Origin: Victivallales bacterium
GTDB lineage: Bacteria; Verrucomicrobiota; Lentisphaeria; Oligosphaerales; Oligosphaeraceae
Direction: 5' to 3'
Length of the DNA: 11,123 nucleotides
NCBI GenBank assembly: GCA_017963875.1
Contig: JAGCTA010000358.1
Location: 1-11,123, forward strand
The first letter of the stretch is position 1. The number at the start of each line of letters is the position of its first letter. Below are positions 1 to 7,397 of the stretch, piece by piece. Below the pieces are notes generated by a model. It was not told the DNA's origin. It was given only the letters and a program-made list of their open reading frames with translations, and made no database searches. The translations under genes and the position numbers were made by a program.

Positions 1-461
1 ACACCGTGGATGGCGGCACTGCCCGTGTCGCCGCTGGTCGCGCCGAGGATGTTGAGTTTTCCGCCAGTTTGCTTCAGGATATACTCAAACATATTGCCGA
101 GAAATTGAAGGGCGATGTCCTTGAACGCCAGCGTCGGTCCGTGGAATAATTCCGTGATGAATACATCGCCGACACGACGCACGGGGACGACTTCCTTTGC
201 AGTGAATGTGCTGTAACTGCGGTTGACAAGCACTTTCAGGTCATCGGCGGGGACGGCGTCGCCAATGAATGGCGACATGACCTCGTAGGCCAGTTCTGGG
301 TAGGAGAGTGCTTTCCATCTTTTCAACGTGTCTGAGTCGATGTGGGGTATTTCGGCTGGGAGGAGCAGGCCGCCATCATCGGCGAGGCCCATCATGACGG
401 CGTCCTTGAAATTAAGCCCTGAAACGTTTCCACGGGTGCTGATGTATTTGCTGCTGCTCAT
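1..461 (-). CDS. thrC: Threonine synthase, N-terminal part (runs off window start)
   Basis: Threonine synthase is a cytosolic PLP enzyme that converts O-phosphohomoserine to threonine, the last step of threonine biosynthesis. The visible 153 residues start at an ATG (461-459) and read MSSSKYISTRGNVSGLNFKD, the usual family N-terminus. HGPTLAFKD at residues 107-115 holds the PLP-binding lysine, K114. The phosphate-binding motif ATSGDTGSAA follows at 141-150. The family is usually about 430-480 aa, so roughly two thirds lies beyond position 1. A weak ribosome site (AAAGGT) sits about 10 bases upstream of the ATG. The gene is the last on this strand after the polysaccharide operon but is 273 bases from it, so it probably has its own promoter in the AT-rich stretch near 465-530. 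Both motifs are intact and there is no sign of decay. Confidence 0.93.
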   Translation of the reverse strand, partial: MSSSKYISTRGNVSGLNFKDAVMMGLADDGGLLLPAEIPHIDSDTLKRWKALSYPELAYEVMSPFIGDAVPADDLKVLVNRSYSTFTAKEVVPVRRVGDVFITELFHGPTLAFKDIALQFLGNMFEYILKQTGGKLNILGATSGDTGSAAIHG

Positions 462-507
462 GGTGAGATATTACCTTTTGAGTATTATTCTAGTGGTTAG
501 TTTTTTG

Positions 508-530
508 TATAATATACTGTATCAAGGAGG
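508..530 (+). promoter_or_regulatory. Possible -10 box and Shine-Dalgarno of a short plus-strand ORF
   Basis: A perfect TATAAT lies at 508-513 and a perfect AAGGAGG at 524-530, three bases before an ATG at 534. No good -35 box is visible 16-18 bases upstream of the TATAAT. The three-base spacing between ribosome site and ATG is shorter than the usual five to nine. The pairing of the two elements is suggestive, but AT-rich sequence yields TATAAT by chance. Confidence 0.3.
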
Positions 531-533
531 ATT

Positions 534-602
534 ATGCCAGAAGACGAAACGGAAGTAGCGGCGTTGTTTCGCAAATACTCCTCGAAAAAAGCATCACGGT
601 AG
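534..602 (+). CDS. Possible 22-residue short ORF, unknown function
   Basis: The ORF begins MPEDETEVAALFRKYSSK and ends at TAG after 22 codons. Its only support is the strong AAGGAGG directly upstream and a TATAAT 20 bases before that. The peptide has an acidic start and a basic end, with no membrane segment or known motif. It could be a leader peptide, a small protein, the truncated front end of a lost gene, or chance. I do not recognise it. Homologous short ORFs at the same place in related genomes would decide. Confidence 0.25.
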   Translation: MPEDETEVAALFRKYSSKKASR

Positions 603-623
603 CTACCATAATAAGCATCACGG
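589..623. repeat. 11-bp direct repeat flanking a 10-bp palindrome
   Basis: AAGCATCACGG occurs at 589-599 and again at 613-623. The last two bases of the first copy begin the perfect palindrome GGTAGCTACC (598-607). The arrangement could be a protein-binding site or the trace of a small duplication. It is too short to assign a function. Confidence 0.45.
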
Positions 624-670
624 GATCTATGAGACCAATAGGGCGCGCAGACACCTCGGAGTATTTCCTC

Positions 671-706
671 TGTCCCATCCGTCTCAAGTGTCCCATTTGT
701 CCTATT
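671..706. repeat. Degenerate 9-bp tandem repeat, four units
   Basis: Four consecutive 9-base units can be read: TGTCCCATC (671), CGTCTCAAG (680), TGTCCCATT (689) and TGTCCTATT (698), with a consensus near TGTCYCATT (AATGRGACA on the other strand). The array lies about 30 bases beyond the stop codon of the 593-residue membrane protein gene. A 9-base period would add three residues per unit if translated, but no convincing gene covers it. Confidence 0.55.
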
Positions 707-734
707 GAAGTTAGGAATATTAACAACTCCGTAT

Positions 735-2516
735 CTACTCTCGTGTCTCGTTCGGCGGTGGGATGGAGCACCATAACTGCCAGTCGCCAGGGAGCTTAGC
801 TAAAAGGAAGAGATAGGGTGCGCCATTTGCATGGATTTCTGTCAATGGAGAATCGGATTCGTAGAAACGACCGTCATCTGGGGGCACGAGCAGATTCAAC
901 TGTTCATACTTGGCCAATGCGACGAATTCTTCAGGGGAGAATTGCTCCATCGGACGGAAACGCGTCTGCTCTTCATCGGGATAGACGACATTGACAAGGC
1001 GTTTGCCGACGATGACGATGCGCGAGCCGCTCCAATGGCTGTCTGCAAGGTCGGCAAGCCGCTCGCGGGATGGAGCGTCCTGATAGTCGAAAATATCGGG
1101 TGGCGGAGGAGCATGTTGCACGATGGTCTGAGGAGTCGCACGCTCGAAAGTAGCAACTTCGGGGAAAGTACAGCCAGTGATGATGATACCTATGAGGCAA
1201 GCAATGGCGGCTGCGACGATGCCGATGGCCTGTGGTGTTTTCCAAAAAGCGACGGACTGCCATTTCTGGAATGCATCAATTATGTCTAACTTTATGATGA
1301 TCAAGAGAATGAAAAAGCCAATCGAAACGATGAGTGCAGGACCAAGCCCTGCTTGTGACAGGCCGAGAAACATTGAAAGCGAAGAGACGAACAGACATGC
1401 GACTAGTATCATCATCCATGAAAACAGCGTGGGCGAAATCATCCGAATTCTCACTACCTGATCAGAAAGTGCTGGTTTAAAGTCATTCCAGCGAATATCT
1501 GAATGCGCGAACATCAGGAAGATAAACGCTAGGAAAAAAGAGATGAAGATACATGGGTTGACGGGACAGACGAACTCGTGGCTTTCCAATTTCTGGAAGG
1601 CGACGAAGGTTTCTGTGAAAATGTTGTCGTCATTGGTCGAATACCAGGGAAGCCAGAGGAGTAGTGCGTAAATGATGGGCATCAGCAGGATGCAGGCTGT
1701 TCCCTTGGGAGCATGGAGCTCATGCAGATGCTTGAGGAGAATCGCCATGATGAGAATCGCTGAGCACAGCATGATGGGACCGCAGAAGACAAGAAGGGCG
1801 AGGTCACAGGCGACGGCTAGGACGGCTGTCAGCGGAAGATCGTCGGAAGAGTTGTTGTGTTCTTTTTTTGCTCTGTTCCCCAAGAGGGTAGGTTCGACCT
1901 CCTTGATGACGGAATCCTTTTGGGGCTGCTTCCCGTCATGTTTCGCTTCGTTCAATTGGTGGTTACTGATATTTGACCCCTTCAGTGTCTTTGTACAATC
2001 TTCTTGAGATGTGCTGTTTCCGCTCCTCATAAAAAACAATGCGTCATTTTTAAGGAGTGTCAGCAACGCGTGGGTCAGCGGGATGGCGGATATCCAATTG
2101 CAGTCGTCGAGCATAAGGAAATTGCCTAGTAGCGGAACGGCAGGCAGACAGAGAAGCACAAGTATCGAAATGGCAAACGTGGGCAATGGCAACGTCTTAG
2201 GGAGCGCACGGGCGATCATGATGAATAGTGTTGCCTGTGACAGTGCGCAGAGCATGGCTACTGGGCTTAATGACGTCAAGACAAGCAGATTTTTGAAAAA
2301 CAGCAGTGCGAGCGTCGGTATGAGTGGCACATCTGGAATTTTGACCAGTGCCATGAGCCCCCATTTATTGCCGTCCGTGATTGACTGGATGATGGCATCG
2401 TGTATGGGCATGGTTTCACCAGGGACTGACGGCAGGCAGTAGCGGAGCAGGGCGACGAATGCGAAGAGCGTCGGCCAAAGCCAGATTGTATATGGTGACA
2501 GAGGTGTTTTTTTCAT
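735..2516 (-). CDS. Polytopic membrane protein of a polysaccharide operon
   Basis: This 593-residue protein has about ten to twelve hydrophobic segments (roughly residues 10-29, 67-107, 112-137, 143-160, 228-265, 273-291, 320-338, 360-385, 391-410, 428-450). A hydrophilic, charged stretch of about 60 residues (165-227) breaks the membrane part, and a proline-rich link (HAPPPPD, 468-474) leads into a soluble C-terminal part of about 120 residues. I do not recognise the family. Large multi-membrane proteins next to GT2 synthases are often GT-C-type glycosyltransferases, polymerases or flippases, and acidic residues between segments 1 and 2 (E34, D40, D48) would allow a GT-C reading, but that is inference. 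The ATG (2516-2514) overlaps the TGA of the glycosyltransferase gene by four bases (ATGA), so translation is probably coupled. It is the last gene of the operon. Confidence 0.8.
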   Translation of the reverse strand: MKKTPLSPYTIWLWPTLFAFVALLRYCLPSVPGETMPIHDAIIQSITDGNKWGLMALVKIPDVPLIPTLALLFFKNLLVLTSLSPVAMLCALSQATLFIMIARALPKTLPLPTFAISILVLLCLPAVPLLGNFLMLDDCNWISAIPLTHALLTLLKNDALFFMRSGNSTSQEDCTKTLKGSNISNHQLNEAKHDGKQPQKDSVIKEVEPTLLGNRAKKEHNNSSDDLPLTAVLAVACDLALLVFCGPIMLCSAILIMAILLKHLHELHAPKGTACILLMPIIYALLLWLPWYSTNDDNIFTETFVAFQKLESHEFVCPVNPCIFISFFLAFIFLMFAHSDIRWNDFKPALSDQVVRIRMISPTLFSWMMILVACLFVSSLSMFLGLSQAGLGPALIVSIGFFILLIIIKLDIIDAFQKWQSVAFWKTPQAIGIVAAAIACLIGIIITGCTFPEVATFERATPQTIVQHAPPPPDIFDYQDAPSRERLADLADSHWSGSRIVIVGKRLVNVVYPDEEQTRFRPMEQFSPEEFVALAKYEQLNLLVPPDDGRFYESDSPLTEIHANGAPYLFLLAKLPGDWQLWCSIPPPNETRE

Positions 2517-3967
2517 TTATCCAAAGCGGCTGATGGAGGCACTGAAGGATGCTGCTGGTCGGCGAAGTGTTTGGTCTTTTCCCAATGGTGCGGTTTTGTG
2601 ATGAGTTGCAGGAAGCCTTTCCAGGCTGCAACGGACATGAGCATCCAATAGAACGGCATGAGAACGCAGTATTTGGCGACATGGCCGACGCCGCGTCTCA
2701 CGCAGGCGACCGCCGATGTATAGACGAAGATGAAGTTCCCGATGAACAGGCAGAATGCACTCATGGCATAGACGGTTGGGGGGAAGAACTGGTCGATGAC
2801 TGTCGGACGGGCGACAAGCCACAGAAGCGTCATGAACCAATAGAATGGATTGATGAGTTGAGCCAGGCAGGAGCCGCCGATGAGCAGGTGGAACTGAATG
2901 CTGTTCCAGAAGCCAAGAGCCCGATGAATTCCCGCGAAATCGCGGCAATGCACAAGATATGTCTGGATGTAACCTTTGACCCAGCGTGAGCGTTGGCGGA
3001 TCCAGAAGCCGACTTGGGGACATGCCTGTTCCCAAGTGGTGGATTCAAGCACACGTGTGCGCCAGCCGTTGCGGAAAAGCCGCAGCCCCAGGTCGCAGTC
3101 TTCCGTGACGTTGAATTCGTCCCAGCCCCGTAGTTGCCGCAGGATATCCAACCTGAAATGGTTTGACGTTCCGCCGAGCGGGATGGGGGCCTGCAGGGCA
3201 TCCAAGCCTGGGAGACAAAGGCCAAACCATGTGGCATAATCCGCTGTGAAGCATTTCGTCAGAAGATTCCAGTCTGTGTTGTAGTATCCGAGTTTAGCCT
3301 GGACGCATGCGACATTGTTTGGTGACTTAGCGAATGCCCAGGCCGCTTTTTTCAGTTGGTCAGGTTCAGGTTTATCCTCGGCATCGTAAATGACCAGCAA
3401 ATCCGCCTCGCCTGTCTGTATGCCGACGTTGCATGCCTTCGGTTTGGTTCGTGGCTGCGATTTTGGAATTGGCACGATAAGGAATGGCGGCTGAAGGTTC
3501 ATGGCACGGGCGCAGTCCATTGTTTCGTCATCGTCTTCTTCAATCAGCAGACGGATTTCAAGACGGTCTTTCGGGTAGTCGAGATTAGAGAGTCCCTGGA
3601 TAAGGCCAGGCAGGACGTCCTTTTCATGGAACATTGGCAAGATGACCATGTATTTGGGCCATTGTTTCCCGTTCGGCGGCGTCGCGAGTTCCTCTGGGGA
3701 AATGATCATTTCCCGTTGCCTGGCAAGCGCAAGATGGATGATAATCATGCGGTAGAGCGTTGACAGGAGGTAGAATACTGTAAGGATGATATTGATGACA
3801 AGAATTTCAGTTGTCCAGTCGATGAACGCGCCAAGAATCAGAAGTGCGGCGATGATGCCAATGGCGATTTTCTGCCAGCGGCAGAGGACGAGTGTCGCCT
3901 GCGGAAATCCGCGCGGTGAAAGCGGCTGGCTTAAATCATGGGTTGTAAAATCGTATGGAGGCTTCAT
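2513..3967 (-). CDS. Processive-type GT2 glycosyltransferase, cellulose-synthase-like membrane protein
   Basis: The 484-residue inner-membrane enzyme should add sugars from a nucleotide-sugar donor to a growing polysaccharide. Two membrane segments (about 33-50 and 55-73) precede the catalytic domain, and about four follow (357-375, 376-390, 400-418, 433-453). The expected motifs are present in order: KPKACN (175-180), DAED with the metal/UDP-binding aspartates (195-198), GGTSNHF (265-271), TED with the catalytic-base aspartate (288-290) and QRSRW (325-329). The tail has KPHHWEKTKH (458-467), a pattern I associate with XagB-like GT2 proteins. No PilZ domain is visible, so there is no sign of c-di-GMP control within this chain. 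The sugar cannot be read from sequence. The start ATG shares one base with the stop of the upstream gene (TAATG), and the end overlaps the next gene by four bases. Confidence 0.9.
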   Translation of the reverse strand: MKPPYDFTTHDLSQPLSPRGFPQATLVLCRWQKIAIGIIAALLILGAFIDWTTEILVINIILTVFYLLSTLYRMIIIHLALARQREMIISPEELATPPNGKQWPKYMVILPMFHEKDVLPGLIQGLSNLDYPKDRLEIRLLIEEDDDETMDCARAMNLQPPFLIVPIPKSQPRTKPKACNVGIQTGEADLLVIYDAEDKPEPDQLKKAAWAFAKSPNNVACVQAKLGYYNTDWNLLTKCFTADYATWFGLCLPGLDALQAPIPLGGTSNHFRLDILRQLRGWDEFNVTEDCDLGLRLFRNGWRTRVLESTTWEQACPQVGFWIRQRSRWVKGYIQTYLVHCRDFAGIHRALGFWNSIQFHLLIGGSCLAQLINPFYWFMTLLWLVARPTVIDQFFPPTVYAMSAFCLFIGNFIFVYTSAVACVRRGVGHVAKYCVLMPFYWMLMSVAAWKGFLQLITKPHHWEKTKHFADQQHPSVPPSAALDK

Positions 3968-6018
3968 TATGGTTCGTCAAGGTGTTGGAAAAGCCAGTGA
4001 CGGGCGGTGTTGTTTATTGTATTGAGGCGGATACCGTCAACGGTGTCCCATCCGTCAGTTGATATTCCATCGAGTATGGCTCGCGTATGGAGGTCCAGAC
4101 AGTCGGTGTTTGTCGCCATGGCCAATGACTTGAGTTTCAGGGCAGCCGTTTTGGCATTGGCGAAAAGTGGATTGCCAGGTATGTCGGGGATTGTGACGAG
4201 CACGGGACGGATGCCGTGCGCTTTGCAGGCGGAACTAACATACGAAATGGTTTCTATCTGGCTTAATGACGTTTCTGGTGAGGCGATTACATACGCATTG
4301 GAAGGTCTGGCTTCCAGTAACTTATGGAGGTTTGCCGCCATGGCGAGCGTCTGGCGTGTGCCAGAGGGGACGGTGGCTGATATGTGATGGAATTTCTTTG
4401 GGAAAAAGTCTGCCTGTGGGGCGATTCTGCTGAGAAGCCCGTCGTCGAATATGGCGGCAGGCTGTGTGACGGGTGTGGGTGAGGACTGAATATCATGGAT
4501 GCCAGATAGCAATGTCGCAGGGGTGAGCATGGCCTTGAGGTACAACTGCTCTCCTTGTGCGGTGAGAGGCGTGTCCGCAAGCGAGGGCGCGAGAAAGGCG
4601 ATGGAGGATTTCTGGCAGACGGGATGCGAATTGATGAACAATTCAAGATTGTATTCTCTAATGCTTTCTGGCAACGGGAGTTGGATTTGCTGAATGGGCT
4701 TGTTTGGGGACATCGGGACAACAACCGTTTGGCTGTCACCTTTATCAACGACAGGCGTGCAATGGAGTTCCAGAAGATTGCGCAGTGATTCAGGCAGAAG
4801 ACGCGGAATGTCTAGGCGGATTGTCATAGGAAGTGGCTTTGCAACATCATGGATTGGAGGTGTTTGCGCGGTCAAATGAATTGTTAATCCAGTGGATGGT
4901 TTCCATGCGGCGTTGCCGTGGAATGTCGCCGTCTTTCCATCTGTCAGTTTGAAGCGGATGGATGGAGTCGTTGGTCCTTCGCCTGTAAATTCTGAACCTT
5001 CTGTGTGAAAGGCGTTTCCTTTGGTGTCAAGAAAAACAGCGAAGGCCCCTTTGCTGACTTCGAAACCATACAGATTCAATGGATGCTCAGGCAGGAGAAA
5101 GGAATAACTGTCTTTCAATGTCAAGGTCGCACGATTGGAAATAGGTGGTTCCCCTGCGAAGTCGATGCCTATGGTTCGGGGTAATGTTGCAGGGAGGAAT
5201 TCAGTTAATGGTTTTCCATTGCATGTGATGACAGGCTTCGGGTAGGGTTCTTCGACAGATTGGACGGCCAGTAATTGGATGACATGCAGTCCTGCGGGAA
5301 GGGCAACCGACTGGGGCAGGGGGGCCCCTTCCACTGTCCAGTTGGCGACAGGAAGGCCGTCAAGGAGAATAGTCCATGCGACTTGTGTCTGGTCTGCGGA
5401 AAACGTGGCGTTGCATGGTTCTGTTACGGCGATGGAGGCCGTGGCGCAGGAAAACGCCCTCAAGAATGAATGGCCTTTTTCTGGCGGTGGGACAGTTGCC
5501 CATGCGGGATGTTTGCCAAAGTCACCGAAGGCGTGAAATGATAAATGCGAAAAGGATGGGGGATGAGGTTTGCGAAGCGATCTGGGATAGGGGATGAGAT
5601 AAAGGTTTGCAAGCATCCGCAGCATTTCCTGGGCGGTATGCGCACGCGTCGTCAACTCTCGTGTGGTCCGAAGCATCATAATCGGGGAACCTTTGTACGG
5701 CAGGGCATCCATGGGTTTGGACAGGAGGTAGATATATGCTTCTCCTGTGTTTTTTGCCGCCTTGGCGGCGTTGACTGCGGCAGCCAGGCATTTTCCCCCG
5801 ATGATTACTGGCGATGCGGGCAGCCTTGTGCCATCCGAACAAACCGCGAAAACATCCGCCGTTTCTTTGGAATATTCTTCAGGGACAGGCACAAGCAAAT
5901 TTGTGGCGTGATTCGCATTTACGCTGAAAAAAATGCGAATCTTCGCCTGGGGCTGATGCCATCCATCGGCGATTGCCAGAAGGGTCATGCCCAGGAAGAT
6001 TGCAAAAAGATGTTTCAT
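3967..6018 (-). CDS. Secreted protein with degenerate SGNH-like C-terminal domain, first gene of the polysaccharide operon
   Basis: This 683-residue protein starts with a signal-peptide-like sequence (MKHLFAIFLGMTLLAIADG), so it should act outside the cytoplasm. The long middle part (about 25-480) is rich in short beta-type stretches; residues 185-275 look like a beta-sandwich module, though no family is certain. Residues about 520-680 follow the plan of an SGNH/GDSL domain: AAIFDDGLL where block I should be, then CKAHGIRPVLVTIPD (598-612), and DGIRLN (661-666) where the family has DGxHLN. The block I serine, the block III asparagine and the block V histidine (here R664) all appear to be missing. 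It may be a non-catalytic binding or scaffold protein for the nascent polymer, comparable in position to the acetylation or periplasmic factors of other polysaccharide operons. No good ribosome site precedes the ATG at 6018. Confidence 0.78.
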   Translation of the reverse strand: MKHLFAIFLGMTLLAIADGWHQPQAKIRIFFSVNANHATNLLVPVPEEYSKETADVFAVCSDGTRLPASPVIIGGKCLAAAVNAAKAAKNTGEAYIYLLSKPMDALPYKGSPIMMLRTTRELTTRAHTAQEMLRMLANLYLIPYPRSLRKPHPPSFSHLSFHAFGDFGKHPAWATVPPPEKGHSFLRAFSCATASIAVTEPCNATFSADQTQVAWTILLDGLPVANWTVEGAPLPQSVALPAGLHVIQLLAVQSVEEPYPKPVITCNGKPLTEFLPATLPRTIGIDFAGEPPISNRATLTLKDSYSFLLPEHPLNLYGFEVSKGAFAVFLDTKGNAFHTEGSEFTGEGPTTPSIRFKLTDGKTATFHGNAAWKPSTGLTIHLTAQTPPIHDVAKPLPMTIRLDIPRLLPESLRNLLELHCTPVVDKGDSQTVVVPMSPNKPIQQIQLPLPESIREYNLELFINSHPVCQKSSIAFLAPSLADTPLTAQGEQLYLKAMLTPATLLSGIHDIQSSPTPVTQPAAIFDDGLLSRIAPQADFFPKKFHHISATVPSGTRQTLAMAANLHKLLEARPSNAYVIASPETSLSQIETISYVSSACKAHGIRPVLVTIPDIPGNPLFANAKTAALKLKSLAMATNTDCLDLHTRAILDGISTDGWDTVDGIRLNTINNTARHWLFQHLDEP

Positions 6019-6096
6019 TATTCGGCAAATGGATTAAATTATAATGATGAATGTCATTTTATATAACGAACACGCATAACATAAGGTTTGGTTAAA
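6019..6096. promoter_or_regulatory. Divergent promoter region between polysaccharide operon and sugar-binding lipoprotein gene
   Basis: The 78-base AT-rich gap must hold the start sites of both divergent units. ATTATAAT (6038-6045) contains TATAAT on both strands: plus at 6040-6045 and minus at 6043-6038. A second plus-strand candidate, TATAAC, lies at 6062-6067. I see no convincing -35 box for any of them. AATGA and TCATT at 6044-6059 form a short inverted repeat with a six-base spacer that could be an operator. Shared control of the two units is possible but not shown. Confidence 0.4.
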
Positions 6097-7362
6097 ATGT
6101 TTCAATTCACGATTGTCTTAAGTATTGTTTTTTTGATGGTATTTTGCCCTGGATGCGGAAAAAAGGAGGAATCCAAGACCGTTTTGCGCTTATGGCACAT
6201 CATGAATTATAGTGGCCCCCGAGAAGTCTTGGAGGATGCCGTGGCGCGTTTTGAAAGCAGGCATCCAGGAGTCAAGGTGGAGGTTGAGACGTTCAGCAAT
6301 GATGATTACAAGACAAAACTCGCGCTTGAAATGGCGAGCGGAAATGAGCCAGATGTCTTTTTCAACTGGGGCGCAGGAGGGCAGACGGGACAGTATATCG
6401 CACAGAATCGCATCGCGGATTTGACGGCGTTTGCGGATGGACACCAGTGGAACAGCCGTTTCATTGATGCCGCCATGAACCTGTGCCGCAAAGACGACAA
6501 GTTGTATTGCGCCCCTTTGGATATGTCTGTCGTCGTGCTATGGTGCAATGGAGCCTTGTTCGAGAAAAACGGCTTGACGCCGCCAAAAACATGGAGTGAA
6601 TTCATCGATGTTTGCAAGACCTTGAAATCAAAAGACATAACACCATTGTCACTAGGAAATTACGATGCATGGCCAGGCGCATTCTATTTCTGTTATCTTG
6701 CAAACCGTCTTGGAGGCACGCAATTGTTCGTGGATGCGGCGGCGAAAGCAAATGGCGCGACTTTTGCGAATGAGGAGTTTGTGAAGGCGGGTGAGGGTGT
6801 CCAGGCACTTGTCAATGCAGGCGTCTTCAATAAGGATTTTGCGGAACGCAAGGAGGATGAGGCGCGGAAGATGTTTGTTCGAGGGCGTTCTGCGATGTAT
6901 TTGGGGGGCAGTTGGCTTGTTGGGCAGATTGTCGGTGACCCTGCCAATGAAGAGTTTCTAAAGACGTTGGTACCCATTGCTTTCCCTGCTCTTCCAAATG
7001 GCAAGGGAGACGCCAGAACCATGTTGGGCGGCGTCAACTGCGGATTCTCCGTGTCGGCAAAATGTGCGAATCAGCCTTTGGCAATGGAATTGATCGACGA
7101 ATTAACTGGTGCGGAGACTGCCAAGGCATGGTGCGCCATTGGACGTATTCCCGCAAGCCAGGCAATGCCCGAATGGACGGCGAAATTCCCCGCCCCGACA
7201 AAGCAAGTCTATGAATTGCTGAAGGATGCGACTGGCATCCAGCCCTATTATGACCAATATCTTCAGGCGGAGGTCACGGTAGAACACAAGAATACGACGA
7301 GAGATTTGTTCAACGCTAGAATCACGCCTGAAGAAGCCGCAAAGAAAATGGCCGCGAAATGA
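6097..7362 (+). CDS. ABC transporter sugar-type substrate-binding lipoprotein
   Basis: The protein should capture a sugar or oligosaccharide outside the membrane and deliver it to an ABC permease. A hydrophobic signal (residues 4-16) ends in FCPGC with the lipid-carrying cysteine at C20. The -3 residue is Cys instead of the usual Leu, a weak lipobox. The mature part matches family 1 extracellular solute-binding proteins (SBP_bac_1/8): VLRLWH near 29-34, ARFESRHPGVKVEVE (50-64), ASGNEPDVFFNWG (80-92) and MFVRGRSAMYLGGSW (259-273). At 421 aa it has the usual length. I chose ATG 6097, with AAGG ten bases upstream, over an in-frame TTG at 6088 that lies one base after the same AAGG. No permease or ATPase subunit gene is in the window, so its transporter must be encoded elsewhere. 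The gene diverges from the polysaccharide operon; the substrate is unknown. Confidence 0.9.
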   Translation: MFQFTIVLSIVFLMVFCPGCGKKEESKTVLRLWHIMNYSGPREVLEDAVARFESRHPGVKVEVETFSNDDYKTKLALEMASGNEPDVFFNWGAGGQTGQYIAQNRIADLTAFADGHQWNSRFIDAAMNLCRKDDKLYCAPLDMSVVVLWCNGALFEKNGLTPPKTWSEFIDVCKTLKSKDITPLSLGNYDAWPGAFYFCYLANRLGGTQLFVDAAAKANGATFANEEFVKAGEGVQALVNAGVFNKDFAERKEDEARKMFVRGRSAMYLGGSWLVGQIVGDPANEEFLKTLVPIAFPALPNGKGDARTMLGGVNCGFSVSAKCANQPLAMELIDELTGAETAKAWCAIGRIPASQAMPEWTAKFPAPTKQVYELLKDATGIQPYYDQYLQAEVTVEHKNTTRDLFNARITPEEAAKKMAAK

Positions 7363-7397
7363 CCTTTATATTCATAGAATCATAAAAGAGAAGACCG

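Larger units (their letters stand above)
462..734. other. Intergenic region with short repeats, no clear gene
   Basis: This stretch separates the start of thrC from the end of the three-gene minus-strand operon. It holds an AT-rich promoter-like zone (about 465-520), a possible 22-residue ORF with a strong ribosome site (534-602), an 11-bp direct repeat flanking a 10-bp palindrome (589-623), and a degenerate 9-bp tandem repeat (671-706). I see no stable stem followed by a T-run that would end the upstream operon. Confidence 0.6.

Noticed and set aside
532..774. 80-codon minus-strand ORF across the end of the polysaccharide operon
   Set aside because: It starts inside the 593-residue gene, covers the 9-bp repeat and has no ribosome site or known motif.
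629..799. 56-codon plus-strand ORF from the ATG at 629
   Set aside because: It overlaps the end of the membrane protein gene antisense, and its CPI-type pattern is just the 9-bp repeat translated.
831..1289. 152-codon plus-strand ORF opposite the 593-residue membrane protein
   Set aside because: It is antisense to a coherent membrane protein, has no domain-like pattern, and reflects codon bias of the real gene.
2517..3035. 172-codon minus-strand ORF inside the glycosyltransferase gene
   Set aside because: It lies in another frame of a gene with all GT2 motifs; the translation is rich in Arg, His and Ser, as expected of a shadow.
5545..6066. 173-codon plus-strand ORF opposite the start of the SGNH-like protein gene
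   Set aside because: It is antisense to a gene with a signal peptide and coupled downstream genes, and has no recognisable domain or good start.
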